From G963556115 sp963678205 (GTDB taxonomy: Bacteria; Planctomycetota; SZUA-567), in the NCBI GenBank assembly GCA_963678205.1, contig OY782760.1, positions 682,001 to 746,000 on the forward strand: a DNA stretch of 64,000 nucleotides, written 5' to 3'. Each line of letters begins with the position of its first letter. Within the stretch, counting starts at the first letter, position 1. Under the pieces are notes generated by a model, which worked only from the letters and a program-made list of their open reading frames with translations, was not told the DNA's origin and searched no databases. A program made the translations under genes and the position numbers. Positions 8,640-17,779 of this stretch are shown here, piece after piece.

Positions 8640-11600
8640 TTATCTATCAGCTGTATAACCAAGTTCTACAGCTTTTTGCTTGTACTCATCAGCTTTAGCC
8701 TGATCTTGTTCTACTCCAGAGCCATTAGCGTACATTAAAGATAGCCTGATAAAAGCACGTGGTACGTTATGTTCAGCAGCTTTTTCATACCATTCTCGAG
8801 CAAGTTCTAGATTCGTATCTATACCCCATCCATTTTGGTACATCATACCCAGATTGAGCATTGCGTTGCCATAACCACCTTCAGCAGCTTTGGTATACCA
8901 CTGCAGAGATTTATCAGGGTTTTTTTCTACACCTTTTGCAAAGCCATAGCATACTCCTAGGCTATTCATAGATGCAAGATTACCTATTTCAGCAGCTTTG
9001 GTATAATACTCTACAGCAGAAGCGTAGTCTTTTTTGCCGTAGTAATATACATTTGCTATGTTATTCCAAGTATATGATTTAATTTCATCATCTGTGTTAT
9101 CAGAATCTAATACTTTTAAATAATCATTAAGAGCTTCATCAAAATTTCCAATTCCGGCATTAGTATCAGCTCTATTTATATACAGTTTTAAATTATTAGG
9201 ATCTAAATCTATACCACTGTTATATGCTTGTATCGCTTTATCAAATTGCTTTTGTGCTCGCAGACGATTTCCTTCTTCAAGAAGCATTGAGGCCTGATGT
9301 TGCATATCAAGTTGTGGATTTTCTTCGACTGTCTGATGATCAGGAAGTTGTACTTCTTCTTGCTTTGGTTTTAGGGCAATTGTCTGACGTAGTAAAGTAA
9401 GACCATCAGTATTATTTTCATAGCCGTTTATTTTTAAAGCTTCATTGAACATTGCTTCTGCAACTTCAAATTGTTTGAGTTCTAGTTGTCTTTTTCCTTC
9501 ACGAATTAGAGCTTCAAATTCAGCTCTCCTTCTAATTGCATCCAGATCAGCATCAGCTGGTATTAAACCATTTTGAAAAATATCTTCTGTTACATCACCG
9601 CTTTGTGGAAGAGGTTTATTCTGTGCTTTGGCAGCGGCTCTAAGCCCCGCCAGAGCATCTGGGTCATTATTAAACTCAGGTAGGCTTAAGATAACTCTAA
9701 ATGTCTCTTCTGCTCTGCTCCAATTAGCCTCTTCAAGAGAAGTTCTTCCTTGATTCATAAGCGTATTATATTTTTCTTTTAATTCAGCAGAAACAGCAGG
9801 TCGGTTTAGTAAATCAATAACATGCTCTAGTCCTTCTTTTGCAGCTTTATCTTCTTCATAACCTGGAATTTTACGAGCAAGCTCGTAGCTATTTTTTGCT
9901 CCTTCAAGATTACCAGTGGAAATTTGAAGTTCGCCACTCTTTATTAGTTTATCATAAATTGGTTTGTTCTTTGCTCGTTTGGCTGCTATTGCTTCAGGAC
10001 TGTTGCTATTTTCAAGCTGCATTTTTTTTGCAGTAACTAGCATTGCTGAGGCAACTGGATCTTCTTTAAATCCTTTCATTGATAAAGCAATTTCCAACAT
10101 CTGAATTGCAGCAGTAAAGTTTCCATCAGCTAGGAACTGCTTTGCTTGTGCTATTGCCATATTGTGCGAAGCAATATCTCGTTCGTCAGATTTTATGGCT
10201 ACTTCATCATTATCATTTTCAGCAATTATAGGGCTATTGGCTGTTTCAGCAATTTTTAAGCCAAGTTGAGCTAATGTATCATCGTCATCGGAACTGTATT
10301 CAATAGCAGATTTATACATATAAATTGCTTGGGGCCACTGGGCTTCTTTTAATAATGCAGTCGCATTACCAAGTATGGCGGCATAATTAGAAATAGTTGA
10401 ACTGCTTGCAGAATTAGCGCTTTCTCGTTCTCTTACAGCAGTATTCAATCCAGCTTGAGCGTCCCCCTGATCTGGTGAATTTGGTAAAGCAAGAGCGAGA
10501 CGAAATGCCTGTTCAGCCATTACCCACTCTTGGTTTGATAAGAATTTTTCAGCAATATTAATCAGCTCAACATATTCTTTACCAAATCTATTTTCTGAAA
10601 TATCCTGTACTGGTTTTTTGTTGATTGTAGTATCAAGGTCAGTAAGTAGATCATCTGAGTTATTTTCATTTTGCTTTGACGATTTTGCTTCGAGTGAATC
10701 AAGGATATCTTCAAGCTCAGTTTTCTGGCTGTTTTGCTCTTTACCTGGTGTTAAGGCTGCAAGTTCTTTTGAGATGTCATCTAGAGATTCATCAGTTAAT
10801 GTTAGTAAATCATCAGGATTTTTATTGTTTTTAACATCAATGATTTCAGCTAAAATGGAGTCTTTTTTCTCTTTCTGAATTTTTTGAATTTCGGCAATTC
10901 TTTGTTTTATTTCTTCAGAATTATTATAGCCTTCGACCATTGATGCAACATTATACATACGCTTGGCTGAGTCATACTCTTCCATTTCTGTTAATTTTCT
11001 ACCCAAGTCGGAAAAAGCTAAATATTGTTTTTCAAATTCTTCAGGCTCTAAAGATACAGGTAAATAATTTATAGGAAGAGGTAGTTTTATTTTCGGTTTA
11101 TTTATTAGATATACAGTTTTTCTATTGGTTTTACCATTATACTTTGCAGCATATTCATTGACTAGAGTTTTATCTTTTTTTACGCCTCTTCCTTTTCTAT
11201 ACATCTCGGCAACTTGTCCCCAAGCTATTGGAAGAGTATTACTATCTGCAGCATCTTTGAAATAACTGAAAGCATCTTCGTAATTTCTTCTTATACCATC
11301 GCCTTTATAGTATGCCATACCAAGATTGAATTCTGCTTCAGGAAGTCCTTTTTCAGCAGCAGCTTTAAACAGGTTTACCGCATTTGATTCGTCTTTGTCT
11401 ACGCCAAGACCTTTCATATACATATAACCTAGATTGTTGAGTGCAATAGGGTCATTTTTATCTTTATTAAGTTCAAAATAATGCTTTGCTTCTTCATTAT
11501 TATAATCTATAACATCATTTTTTGATTTGTCATCAGTTTCTAGATATATCCACCCCATGATGTTATTAGATGCTGCTTTAAGTTCTATATTTTTAGTGTT

Positions 11601-14546
11601 TGATGCAATTAATTTAAATGCTTTAAGTGCACTTTTGTAGTCTTCATTCTTAACAAAAGTTATTGCTTTACCAATTATTGCAGGTTCATAATTTGGGTCA
11701 ATTTCAAGAGCCTGTTCAAAATTACTTAGTGCTTTTCCTGAATTTCCGGCTTCTAAATATGCACTTCCTCGTAATATATAGGCATCAATCTGTTTTGGGG
11801 CTTCAACAATAGCTCTGCCAAAATCTCTTATTGCGCTTTTTGGGTCGTTATTTAGAAGTTTTTTCTTACCTGAATCCAGATAATTATTATACTTTGTTGC
11901 TTTTGCAGTTATGGCATTAAAATTCTCTGCAAACATTATAGCTTGTCTTGCCGCTTCACCATTATCAAATCCTGGAATTAGTAAAGCATCGCGGAATGTT
12001 TTTTCTGCTCCGGGGTAGTCTTTTTTAAGAATGTGTTCCATACCGTCAAGTATTAATTTGTCATATTGTTCTCTATTAGTTTTTAGTCTGTTATTTTCTA
12101 TAGCTCGTTTACGACCTGTAGCTGCTTCTTTGCTTGCTGAGTATCCTTCTATTTTCAGAGCATTACTGAAGTTTTCTTCTGCTTTACGCCACATTCCAGC
12201 ATTTAGATAGCTATTACCATTATTGATTAATCTGTTATATTCTGCTTTTAATGCGTTATTTTTAGCTTCTAAAAGTCTGTTCTCTTCTTCTTGCTTATTT
12301 TGTAACGCATTTTCTATGCCATTTTGTGCTGTGATGTCTTCAGAATACCCTGGTACTTCTAGAGCCATTTTAAATGCAGAAGCAGCCTCATCCCAACGAT
12401 TTTGAGTTAACAATTTTTCTGCTTCTGTAATTGCTGCAGAATATTGAGCTTTTCTGTTCCTTTCTTCAGCTTCTTTTTTAAGTTGTTGCTCAGCAATTTT
12501 TTTAAGAGTCTCTTGAGCTAGTTGTCTACCATTGATAGCATCACTATTATTTTCATACCCTGGAATGCTTAGTGCCCAGGCATATGCAAGTTCTGCTTCT
12601 TCATAATTTTCTTCTGATAAAAGCTTTTCGCCTTCAGCCAAAGCATTTTCAAAACGAGTTCTTCTTATGTTATTGATTATTTGATCGGTTCTTGGATCAT
12701 CAGTATAGTCAGAAATATTCTTTGCTTGAAGTATAATTGCTTCAGCTTCTTCGAGTTTATCTTGATTTAGTAATTCTTTTGCATCATTAAGGAATTTTTC
12801 ATATGATAATTCAGAGTTTCTTTTTAACTTTGCTACTTGAAGTAAACCTATTACTTCCTCGGTATTATTAACTTCACTCGCTTTACTAAATTCTATAATA
12901 GCGAGCTCATATTCCTTGTTCTTCATGGCTTGATTGCCTGAAGCAATAGCTGATTGATAATCAGCTTCAAGTTTTTTACGTTTCTCTTCTTCCAGTTTCT
13001 GTAATTTTTCTTTTCTCTCTTGTTCTTTTTTTGCTAGTTCTTCTTTAGAAGAGTCGGCTTGAACCTGGGCTTCAGGTTCTTGATTATTGTCAGTAGCCGT
13101 GAGGACTTCTTCATTTACAACTGGTAGGACAAGGTCTTTTGCTTCTTTTTCGTTTAGGTTTTGAGCTGATGCAGATTTAGTGTTGTTGATAGATTCTGGG
13201 GTTAAAAAATAATATCCCGCTCCCCCACTAGCAAGTAATATGCATGCGGCAATGGCGAGTTTTTTCCAGATCTGTGAACTGGTTTTATTCAGCTCAGGAG
13301 ATATTTCATTGATATCTGGTATTTGTGGCTCAATCAGTGGTTGAGGTAAGTCTTCTTCTGTAAGCACCTGTTCAGACTTAAAGACAGTCTGGGTTGGTTC
13401 AGGTTTTTTTTGCTGTGTTACCGCTTCTTCTTTGGTGCTCTCAGGTTTATTATCATTTGTAGGGCTTAAGTTATTATTTGCCAGATTATCTTCCTCTTCT
13501 ACATTATTATTTTCGACACTGGCTGATTCAAGCATAGCCAGAGACTTTGGTTTGTTTCCATCGCGGCATGCTTCTAGATCAGAGATTAATTCTGCAATAT
13601 TGTTATACCTAAGTTCTGGGTTAATATGAGTTGCTTTGATAATTACAGATTTTAAATTATCGTTAATATTGCTAAAATCATTATTGTTTAATGCTGTTTC
13701 GCCATCTTTACAGGCTTTTATTATGTCAAAAAGAGTTCGGGATTTTTGCCATGGTCGTTGACCAGATAGATAGAAGAATAACAATCCACCTAAGGCGTAA
13801 ATATCTTCTTTTTCATTACATGGCATAGCTTCATTTATTCCAGACAAAGTTTCAGGTGCTGTGAAAGCGAATAGCGGTTTGAATTCACTACCGCCTCCAA
13901 TGTCTAGTGCGCTATTTATATTGGGGATAATACCACTTGCCAGCAATTTGATTTGGCATATACCATTTGGCTGTAGTAAGGCAAAAATATTTTCTGGACA
14001 AATATTCTGGTGGATAATTTTATTACTATGTAGTGATGCTACTGCTCTTGAAACTTGAATAATCAGGTTGATTTTACCCTCTATAGTAAATGTTTCAAAG
14101 AGTTTTTCAGTTGGCATCCTGTTTTCAAGAGACTCTGTTGTTACATATACCTTATCATTCTCTTTGCCTGAGGCGTATATTGTTATAAGATTAGGATGTT
14201 GAGTGTATAGAAATAAATTATGCTTGTTTATAAAGAATTTATTATCAAAACTGTTATTTGATTCAATAAAAGTTGCAGATTTTGACGGTAGTTTGATATT
14301 CTGGGTTTCGAGGATGGTTCTGATAGTCTGGCTATCTAAGTTTTTTTCACTAAGTTTCTGAGCAAATTTTTCTGCTTCAAGAGCGCGTTTATTCAAAGTC
14401 AGACCATTTACCTGTGTATAGGCATATAGCATATCATAGTCAAATTTATCTAGGTTGATCTCTGCTTCATATATAGTGAATAAAGCGTTTTTTGTAATTA
14501 CACTGTTTTTTGTGTATACATTTTCAATGGGTTCTTTTGAAGCCAT
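8640..14546 (-). CDS. Membrane-anchored Ser/Thr pseudokinase with long TPR and Sel1 repeat region
   Basis: 1968 residues, first gene of the operon, with a perfect AGGAGGT ribosome site. Residues about 70-335 have a protein-kinase fold: 'VASLHSNKIIHQNICPEN' (HRDxxxxN region), 'FTAPETLSG' (APE) and 'DIYALGGLLFFYLSGQRPW' (helix F). The catalytic HRD Asp is Asn (HQN), DFG is ASG, and no VAIK lysine or glycine loop is recognisable, so phosphotransfer is unlikely. One membrane helix lies at about 427-446, following a Pro/Glu-rich linker. The rest, probably outside the cytoplasm, contains at least a dozen degenerate TPR-like units with a recurring 'AE.aF..AL.IPGY' core, a middle and a C-terminal set of Sel1 repeats ('AMLNLGMMYQNGWG'), and ends in KQKAVELGY. 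It likely acts as a scaffold or sensor for the ABC/glycosyltransferase genes behind it. Confidence 0.88.
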   Translation of the reverse strand: MASKEPIENVYTKNSVITKNALFTIYEAEINLDKFDYDMLYAYTQVNGLTLNKRALEAEKFAQKLSEKNLDSQTIRTILETQNIKLPSKSATFIESNNSFDNKFFINKHNLFLYTQHPNLITIYASGKENDKVYVTTESLENRMPTEKLFETFTIEGKINLIIQVSRAVASLHSNKIIHQNICPENIFALLQPNGICQIKLLASGIIPNINSALDIGGGSEFKPLFAFTAPETLSGINEAMPCNEKEDIYALGGLLFFYLSGQRPWQKSRTLFDIIKACKDGETALNNNDFSNINDNLKSVIIKATHINPELRYNNIAELISDLEACRDGNKPKSLAMLESASVENNNVEEEDNLANNNLSPTNDNKPESTKEEAVTQQKKPEPTQTVFKSEQVLTEEDLPQPLIEPQIPDINEISPELNKTSSQIWKKLAIAACILLASGGAGYYFLTPESINNTKSASAQNLNEKEAKDLVLPVVNEEVLTATDNNQEPEAQVQADSSKEELAKKEQERKEKLQKLEEEKRKKLEADYQSAIASGNQAMKNKEYELAIIEFSKASEVNNTEEVIGLLQVAKLKRNSELSYEKFLNDAKELLNQDKLEEAEAIILQAKNISDYTDDPRTDQIINNIRRTRFENALAEGEKLLSEENYEEAELAYAWALSIPGYENNSDAINGRQLAQETLKKIAEQQLKKEAEERNRKAQYSAAITEAEKLLTQNRWDEAASAFKMALEVPGYSEDITAQNGIENALQNKQEEENRLLEAKNNALKAEYNRLINNGNSYLNAGMWRKAEENFSNALKIEGYSASKEAATGRKRAIENNRLKTNREQYDKLILDGMEHILKKDYPGAEKTFRDALLIPGFDNGEAARQAIMFAENFNAITAKATKYNNYLDSGKKKLLNNDPKSAIRDFGRAIVEAPKQIDAYILRGSAYLEAGNSGKALSNFEQALEIDPNYEPAIIGKAITFVKNEDYKSALKAFKLIASNTKNIELKAASNNIMGWIYLETDDKSKNDVIDYNNEEAKHYFELNKDKNDPIALNNLGYMYMKGLGVDKDESNAVNLFKAAAEKGLPEAEFNLGMAYYKGDGIRRNYEDAFSYFKDAADSNTLPIAWGQVAEMYRKGRGVKKDKTLVNEYAAKYNGKTNRKTVYLINKPKIKLPLPINYLPVSLEPEEFEKQYLAFSDLGRKLTEMEEYDSAKRMYNVASMVEGYNNSEEIKQRIAEIQKIQKEKKDSILAEIIDVKNNKNPDDLLTLTDESLDDISKELAALTPGKEQNSQKTELEDILDSLEAKSSKQNENNSDDLLTDLDTTINKKPVQDISENRFGKEYVELINIAEKFLSNQEWVMAEQAFRLALALPNSPDQGDAQAGLNTAVRERESANSASSSTISNYAAILGNATALLKEAQWPQAIYMYKSAIEYSSDDDDTLAQLGLKIAETANSPIIAENDNDEVAIKSDERDIASHNMAIAQAKQFLADGNFTAAIQMLEIALSMKGFKEDPVASAMLVTAKKMQLENSNSPEAIAAKRAKNKPIYDKLIKSGELQISTGNLEGAKNSYELARKIPGYEEDKAAKEGLEHVIDLLNRPAVSAELKEKYNTLMNQGRTSLEEANWSRAEETFRVILSLPEFNNDPDALAGLRAAAKAQNKPLPQSGDVTEDIFQNGLIPADADLDAIRRRAEFEALIREGKRQLELKQFEVAEAMFNEALKINGYENNTDGLTLLRQTIALKPKQEEVQLPDHQTVEENPQLDMQHQASMLLEEGNRLRAQKQFDKAIQAYNSGIDLDPNNLKLYINRADTNAGIGNFDEALNDYLKVLDSDNTDDEIKSYTWNNIANVYYYGKKDYASAVEYYTKAAEIGNLASMNSLGVCYGFAKGVEKNPDKSLQWYTKAAEGGYGNAMLNLGMMYQNGWGIDTNLELAREWYEKAAEHNVPRAFIRLSLMYANGSGVEQDQAKADEYKQKAVELGYTADR

Positions 14547-14861
14547 TGTGACCTCCTGTCTTATATATTAAACTATTTATTTATAAAATGTTATAAGGTT
14601 CTTATTTTTAGTAATTAAAGTTTTATTTTAATTAAATATAACCATACATAGAAAAATAGAGAAAAAACCCTATTTATAATGTAATTATCATATTTTTATA
14701 CAAACTTTCCACAATATTATCAACTTTAATTGAAAATATTATATAAGTCTTTGTTTTGTAATCAATTATTATCGTAAATATATCTGAATTATTAAGAATA
14801 AATAAACAATAAGTCGATAAAGTGTTGAGTGTATTTTAACAAGAATATATGGAGGTTTTAA
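14547..14861. other. Divergent intergenic region, very AT-rich
   Basis: About 315 bases separate the minus-strand operon start (14546) from the plus-strand lipoprotein (14862). It must hold both promoters, but the extreme A+T content makes any -35/-10 choice arbitrary. No palindrome, riboswitch-like fold or sigma-54 GG/GC pair was recognised. Confidence 0.5.
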
Positions 14862-15419
14862 ATGAAAAAGATCTTAATTATTCTGTGTTTATGTCTTACT
14901 ATCAGTTTGATTGGATGTGAAGTACAGAGTGTAAGTAATCAAAAGACTAATGATGCAGTAGTAGAATATGATGAAGATGTATTCAGCATTGTTGAGGATC
15001 CGTATAAGGCGGAAGTTGCGAGATCATTTGCTCGCGGAGCTCAGAAGATAGTTTTGGATAAGGATTTACATGTATTTAGATATTGGGGAGGCGGAAGTGG
15101 AGAATCAGGATTTTATTTCTCTAAAAAAATGTATACAGATAAAGATAAGGCGAAAAGAGAGTTGGCTTTACCCGAGAGAAATACAGCAATCAACGTGACT
15201 CAGTATAAGATTCCTAAAGGGACAACTTTGATATATGGAAATACTGCTAATATGGTTGGAGTAGAAGGTTTTGGTATGAAAGCAACAGGGGGAGCGGAGC
15301 AATATTTTTTACCTAATCCATCAGTGGCTGAAAAAGAATTGGTTGGTAAGCTTGAATATGACCATATAGAACAGACAGTCGATGAACTTGAAGAAGTACC
15401 GGCTGCTGCTATTCAGTAA
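14862..15419 (+). CDS. Lipoprotein with a domain resembling polymorphic-toxin C-terminal regions (tentative)
   Basis: 185 residues. The N-terminus is a lipoprotein signal: Lys-rich start, hydrophobic stretch and lipobox LIGC with Cys19 as the likely lipidated residue. The ribosome site GGAGG precedes the ATG by about 8 bases. After a short acidic linker comes a domain at about residues 65-165 with 'VFRYWGGGSGESGFYFS', 'ALPERNTAINVTQYKIPKGT' and 'ATGGAEQYFLPNP'. From memory, this series (RY-GGG, ALP-NTA, IP-GT-l, GG-QyylP) resembles C-terminal domains of some RHS/polymorphic toxin proteins; no search could be made. There is no obvious immunity gene, although a 69-residue protein follows. The lipoprotein call is firm; the domain link is a hypothesis. 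Confidence 0.8.
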   Translation: MKKILIILCLCLTISLIGCEVQSVSNQKTNDAVVEYDEDVFSIVEDPYKAEVARSFARGAQKIVLDKDLHVFRYWGGGSGESGFYFSKKMYTDKDKAKRELALPERNTAINVTQYKIPKGTTLIYGNTANMVGVEGFGMKATGGAEQYFLPNPSVAEKELVGKLEYDHIEQTVDELEEVPAAAIQ

Positions 15420-15527
15420 TTTAATGGTCAGTTTATTGTCCGATAATTTAAAAAAAGTTAAAAAAGTTGAAAGTAATAAGCAAGTATTAGTAATTAAATA
15501 ACAGAAGATGTCCGATAAAAGTATTTG

Positions 15528-15545
15528 TTATTATTATTATTATTT
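15528..15545. repeat. TTA trinucleotide microsatellite
   Basis: A run of five to six TTA units lies 18 bases upstream of the small cysteine-rich gene, in its probable promoter or leader. Such tracts can change length by slippage and so alter spacing, but no effect can be shown from one sequence. Confidence 0.7.
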
Positions 15546-15562
15546 GAAATTAGGATTTTAAC

Positions 15563-15772
15563 ATGACTAATAATACTGGAAAGTATACTGCTGCGATAGC
15601 AAAATGCAGTCCGAATTGCCCTGGAAGAAAAAGCCCATGGAGAGCTGCTCTTGGAGAGAATTTTGCTTGTCCTTTAGGCGTTGCATTTTGTGGTGTATGG
15701 GATGCAGATAATATTGTTGTTAAACGTAAATCAATTCTCCCTGCAGCTTCTAAACAGGAAGATGCAGCATAA
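15563..15772 (+). CDS. Small four-cysteine hypothetical protein
   Basis: 69 residues starting at ATG, with AGGA about 9 bases upstream. It has Cys at 15, 19, 36 and 43 ('KCSPNCPG' then 'FACPLGVAFCGVWD'), which could form disulfides or bind a metal, and no signal peptide or membrane helix. Codon use looks like that of neighbouring genes and the frame opens cleanly between two secreted-protein genes on the same strand, with about 140 and 60 bases of spacing. I recognise no family. It could be a cytoplasmic partner of the preceding lipoprotein, but that rests on position only. Being short, it might also be spurious. Confidence 0.55.
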   Translation: MTNNTGKYTAAIAKCSPNCPGRKSPWRAALGENFACPLGVAFCGVWDADNIVVKRKSILPAASKQEDAA

Positions 15773-15834
15773 TAAAATGGTAGAATATTAAATATTTAAT
15801 AATTATAAGTTATAAATAAGTTGGAGAGATAGGG

Positions 15835-17166
15835 ATGAAGAAGATTCTAGCTGTTATGCTGGTACTTGTGTGTACTATAGCTAATGTAAATGCAGGTGTT
15901 GTTGTGGAAGGGGAAGCTAAAGGAATTGATCCTATTGCTATGGTAAAGTATTTACCTAGTGAGAATGCATTTCTAATTAATGAAAGTAATAAATTAGGTA
16001 GTCCTGTAAGTTCTGAAGAATTACTGGAGATTATAGATGCGATTAACCTTGATGAGCGAATTGGCGTTTCAGTAACGCTGAATGATGAATTAATTGTTTA
16101 TGGAAAGTTGCATAAACGCTCTGAAACAGCAGGCAGACTTGAAGCAGCGGATAATTTTATCCGATCTGTTGTATTTGCTGAATATTCAAGGTTAAGAAAG
16201 TTTCCATTACCTCAAAATTATAATCCTGTTCGAGTAGTATCACGTGAAAGATCCAGTGTTATTTATCTTCAGTTGTCCGATTTTGAGTATGTTAAAAGTG
16301 GTGAAAATTATATTCCAGGCAGTGTAAAAGCAGATATAATGCTTATTCCTATGGCAACTTATACAGCTCCTGATGGTGGATATCTTCCAGATTATGACGC
16401 CTTAGAAAAGGGTGTATTTCAGAAAGAGGACAAGGCTAATGCTGATCATATGAACCAATATAAGAATGAATATCTCAAGCTCCCACCACTACGCGAAGCA
16501 ATTAAAGTAGGGCAGGCCAGTGCAATTATTAGATTGCTTAGAGATAGTGGTATAAACATGAATGAGCTTAGCAGGTCGATTCTTGAAAGAGAAGAGATTT
16601 CACTTGTTGGTAAAGCAAATATTCAGGAAATTAAAGTAGCAAAAAATGAAAATAAAAGCGAAGTAGAAGTAGCTAAGGGTTTTTTTGAAGCTTCACTGAC
16701 TCAGGATACTGAAGGCGAAATTCTTGCATCCTCAGATCAAGGGGAATTTGTAGAAGAGGGAGAAGTTATTGCTAAAGTTGAGCCATCACTAGGTAATGAT
16801 TATGCTGAGAGTATTCGACAGGTATTTTTAATTGATAAGATTATTGGTAATACAGATAAGGTGAAACTTAGCAGAAAGAGTATTAATGATGGGAGTTATG
16901 TTTCTTATAGAACAAAGTACCTAGAAGCTATCAAAGATTCAGAAAATGTAGATTTGTCAAAGACTCCAGAAGATTTCCAAAAGGCTTTTATAAAACATAT
17001 TCAAGCTTGGGAAGCTGTTGTTGCATGGCTTGATGGTAAGAAGATTGATGCTGGTAAAGACGCTTTTACTTTATTTTATGAAGAACATAGTAAGTATAGA
17101 GAAGAGTTAAAAAACACCTATAATGAATGCAAAAATATAGCAGCTAAATATCAGATTGAGAACTAA
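15835..17166 (+). CDS. Secreted protein of unknown function
   Basis: 443 residues with a clear Sec signal peptide ending NVNAG at about residue 21. The ribosome site GGAGAG lies just before the ATG. The mature part is soluble and charged. It includes a region 'FPLPQNYNPVRVVSRERSSVIYLQLSDFEYVKSGENYIPG' around residues 125-165 that looks like alternating strands (described here, not matched to a family), then a mostly helical second half with many Glu/Lys. No Cys pairs, lipobox or membrane helices are seen. The gene follows the lipoprotein and small cysteine protein on the same strand and is followed by tRNA-His. Probably periplasmic. I do not recognise a known family. Confidence 0.75.
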   Translation: MKKILAVMLVLVCTIANVNAGVVVEGEAKGIDPIAMVKYLPSENAFLINESNKLGSPVSSEELLEIIDAINLDERIGVSVTLNDELIVYGKLHKRSETAGRLEAADNFIRSVVFAEYSRLRKFPLPQNYNPVRVVSRERSSVIYLQLSDFEYVKSGENYIPGSVKADIMLIPMATYTAPDGGYLPDYDALEKGVFQKEDKANADHMNQYKNEYLKLPPLREAIKVGQASAIIRLLRDSGINMNELSRSILEREEISLVGKANIQEIKVAKNENKSEVEVAKGFFEASLTQDTEGEILASSDQGEFVEEGEVIAKVEPSLGNDYAESIRQVFLIDKIIGNTDKVKLSRKSINDGSYVSYRTKYLEAIKDSENVDLSKTPEDFQKAFIKHIQAWEAVVAWLDGKKIDAGKDAFTLFYEEHSKYREELKNTYNECKNIAAKYQIEN

Positions 17167-17242
17167 TCAAATTATAATAAAAAAAAACTATAAGCTATTG
17201 CATATCATGGGTATTTAATTATACTAATAAATCTTAATAAAT

Positions 17243-17320
17243 GGCGGGAGTAGCTCAGTTGGTTAGAGCGTCAGATTGTGGCTCTGAAGGTCGCCGATTC
17301 GAATTCGGTTTCTCGCCCCA
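17243..17320 (+). tRNA. tRNA-His (GTG)
   Basis: A complete cloverleaf of 78 bases. The anticodon stem TCAGA/TCTGA encloses the loop TTGTGGC, giving anticodon GTG. The extra 5' G (position -1) is encoded and pairs with C73, the identity element of tRNA-His, and CCA is encoded at the 3' end. The acceptor stem contains two G-U pairs. Confidence 0.96.
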
Positions 17321-17327
17321 AATTATT

Positions 17328-17360
17328 AGCTTCATTTACTTTGGTAAATGAAGCTTTTTT
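17328..17360 (+). terminator. Rho-independent terminator after tRNA-His
   Basis: A perfect 12-bp stem (AGCTTCATTTAC with GTAAATGAAGCT) closes a 4-base loop and runs straight into a T5 tract, 7 bases after the tRNA. Confidence 0.9.
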
Positions 17361-17779
17361 ATTTACTAGTTATTATGTGACAAAATTGTAAGCATATCTT
17401 AAGTTTTACCTCTAATATTTATAATTTATTATTTAATAAACTTTATAACAGACCAGAATAAAATTTCATTTAAATATTTTAACTTGCTATGTAAAAGCAA
17501 GATATAAAGATCATATGACCAATTATTGTTTTGTTAACATTTTTTATAATAAGATGATAGCATAGTTATACAGAATAACAAAATTGGTATAGGAAAGTAC
17601 TGATATGTATTATTTTTTATAATCATATAACTGTATTTTAATTGCAAGCTGGTATAAATTGCATTATTTTAACAATATACAGCATTTTGGCATAATTATA
17701 AGCAATAATCAGCAATACTATTAATTTGGCATAACAATTGAACTAATATTTTACATTTAGTTTTGCATAAGGGGATGTT
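17361..17779. other. AT-rich intergenic region upstream of the ModA-like gene
   Basis: About 420 bases without a gene. It holds two similar 'TTGGCATAA' boxes (near 17688 and 17726); only the second has a sensible -12 element. No other structure was recognised. Confidence 0.5.
17727..17742 (+). promoter_or_regulatory. Sigma-54-like promoter in front of the ModA-like gene
   Basis: TGGCATAACAATTGAA has the sigma-54 spacing TGGCAc-g-N4-TTGcA, with the -24 GG intact but the -12 GC changed to GA. It lies 38 bases before the ATG. rpoN is present at 60811-62595. The match is moderate in AT-rich DNA. Confidence 0.4.

Noticed and set aside
17685..17705. First TTGGCATAA box as another sigma-54 promoter
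   Set aside because: The -12 position reads TAAGC instead of TTGC-like, so the spacing and core are not satisfied.
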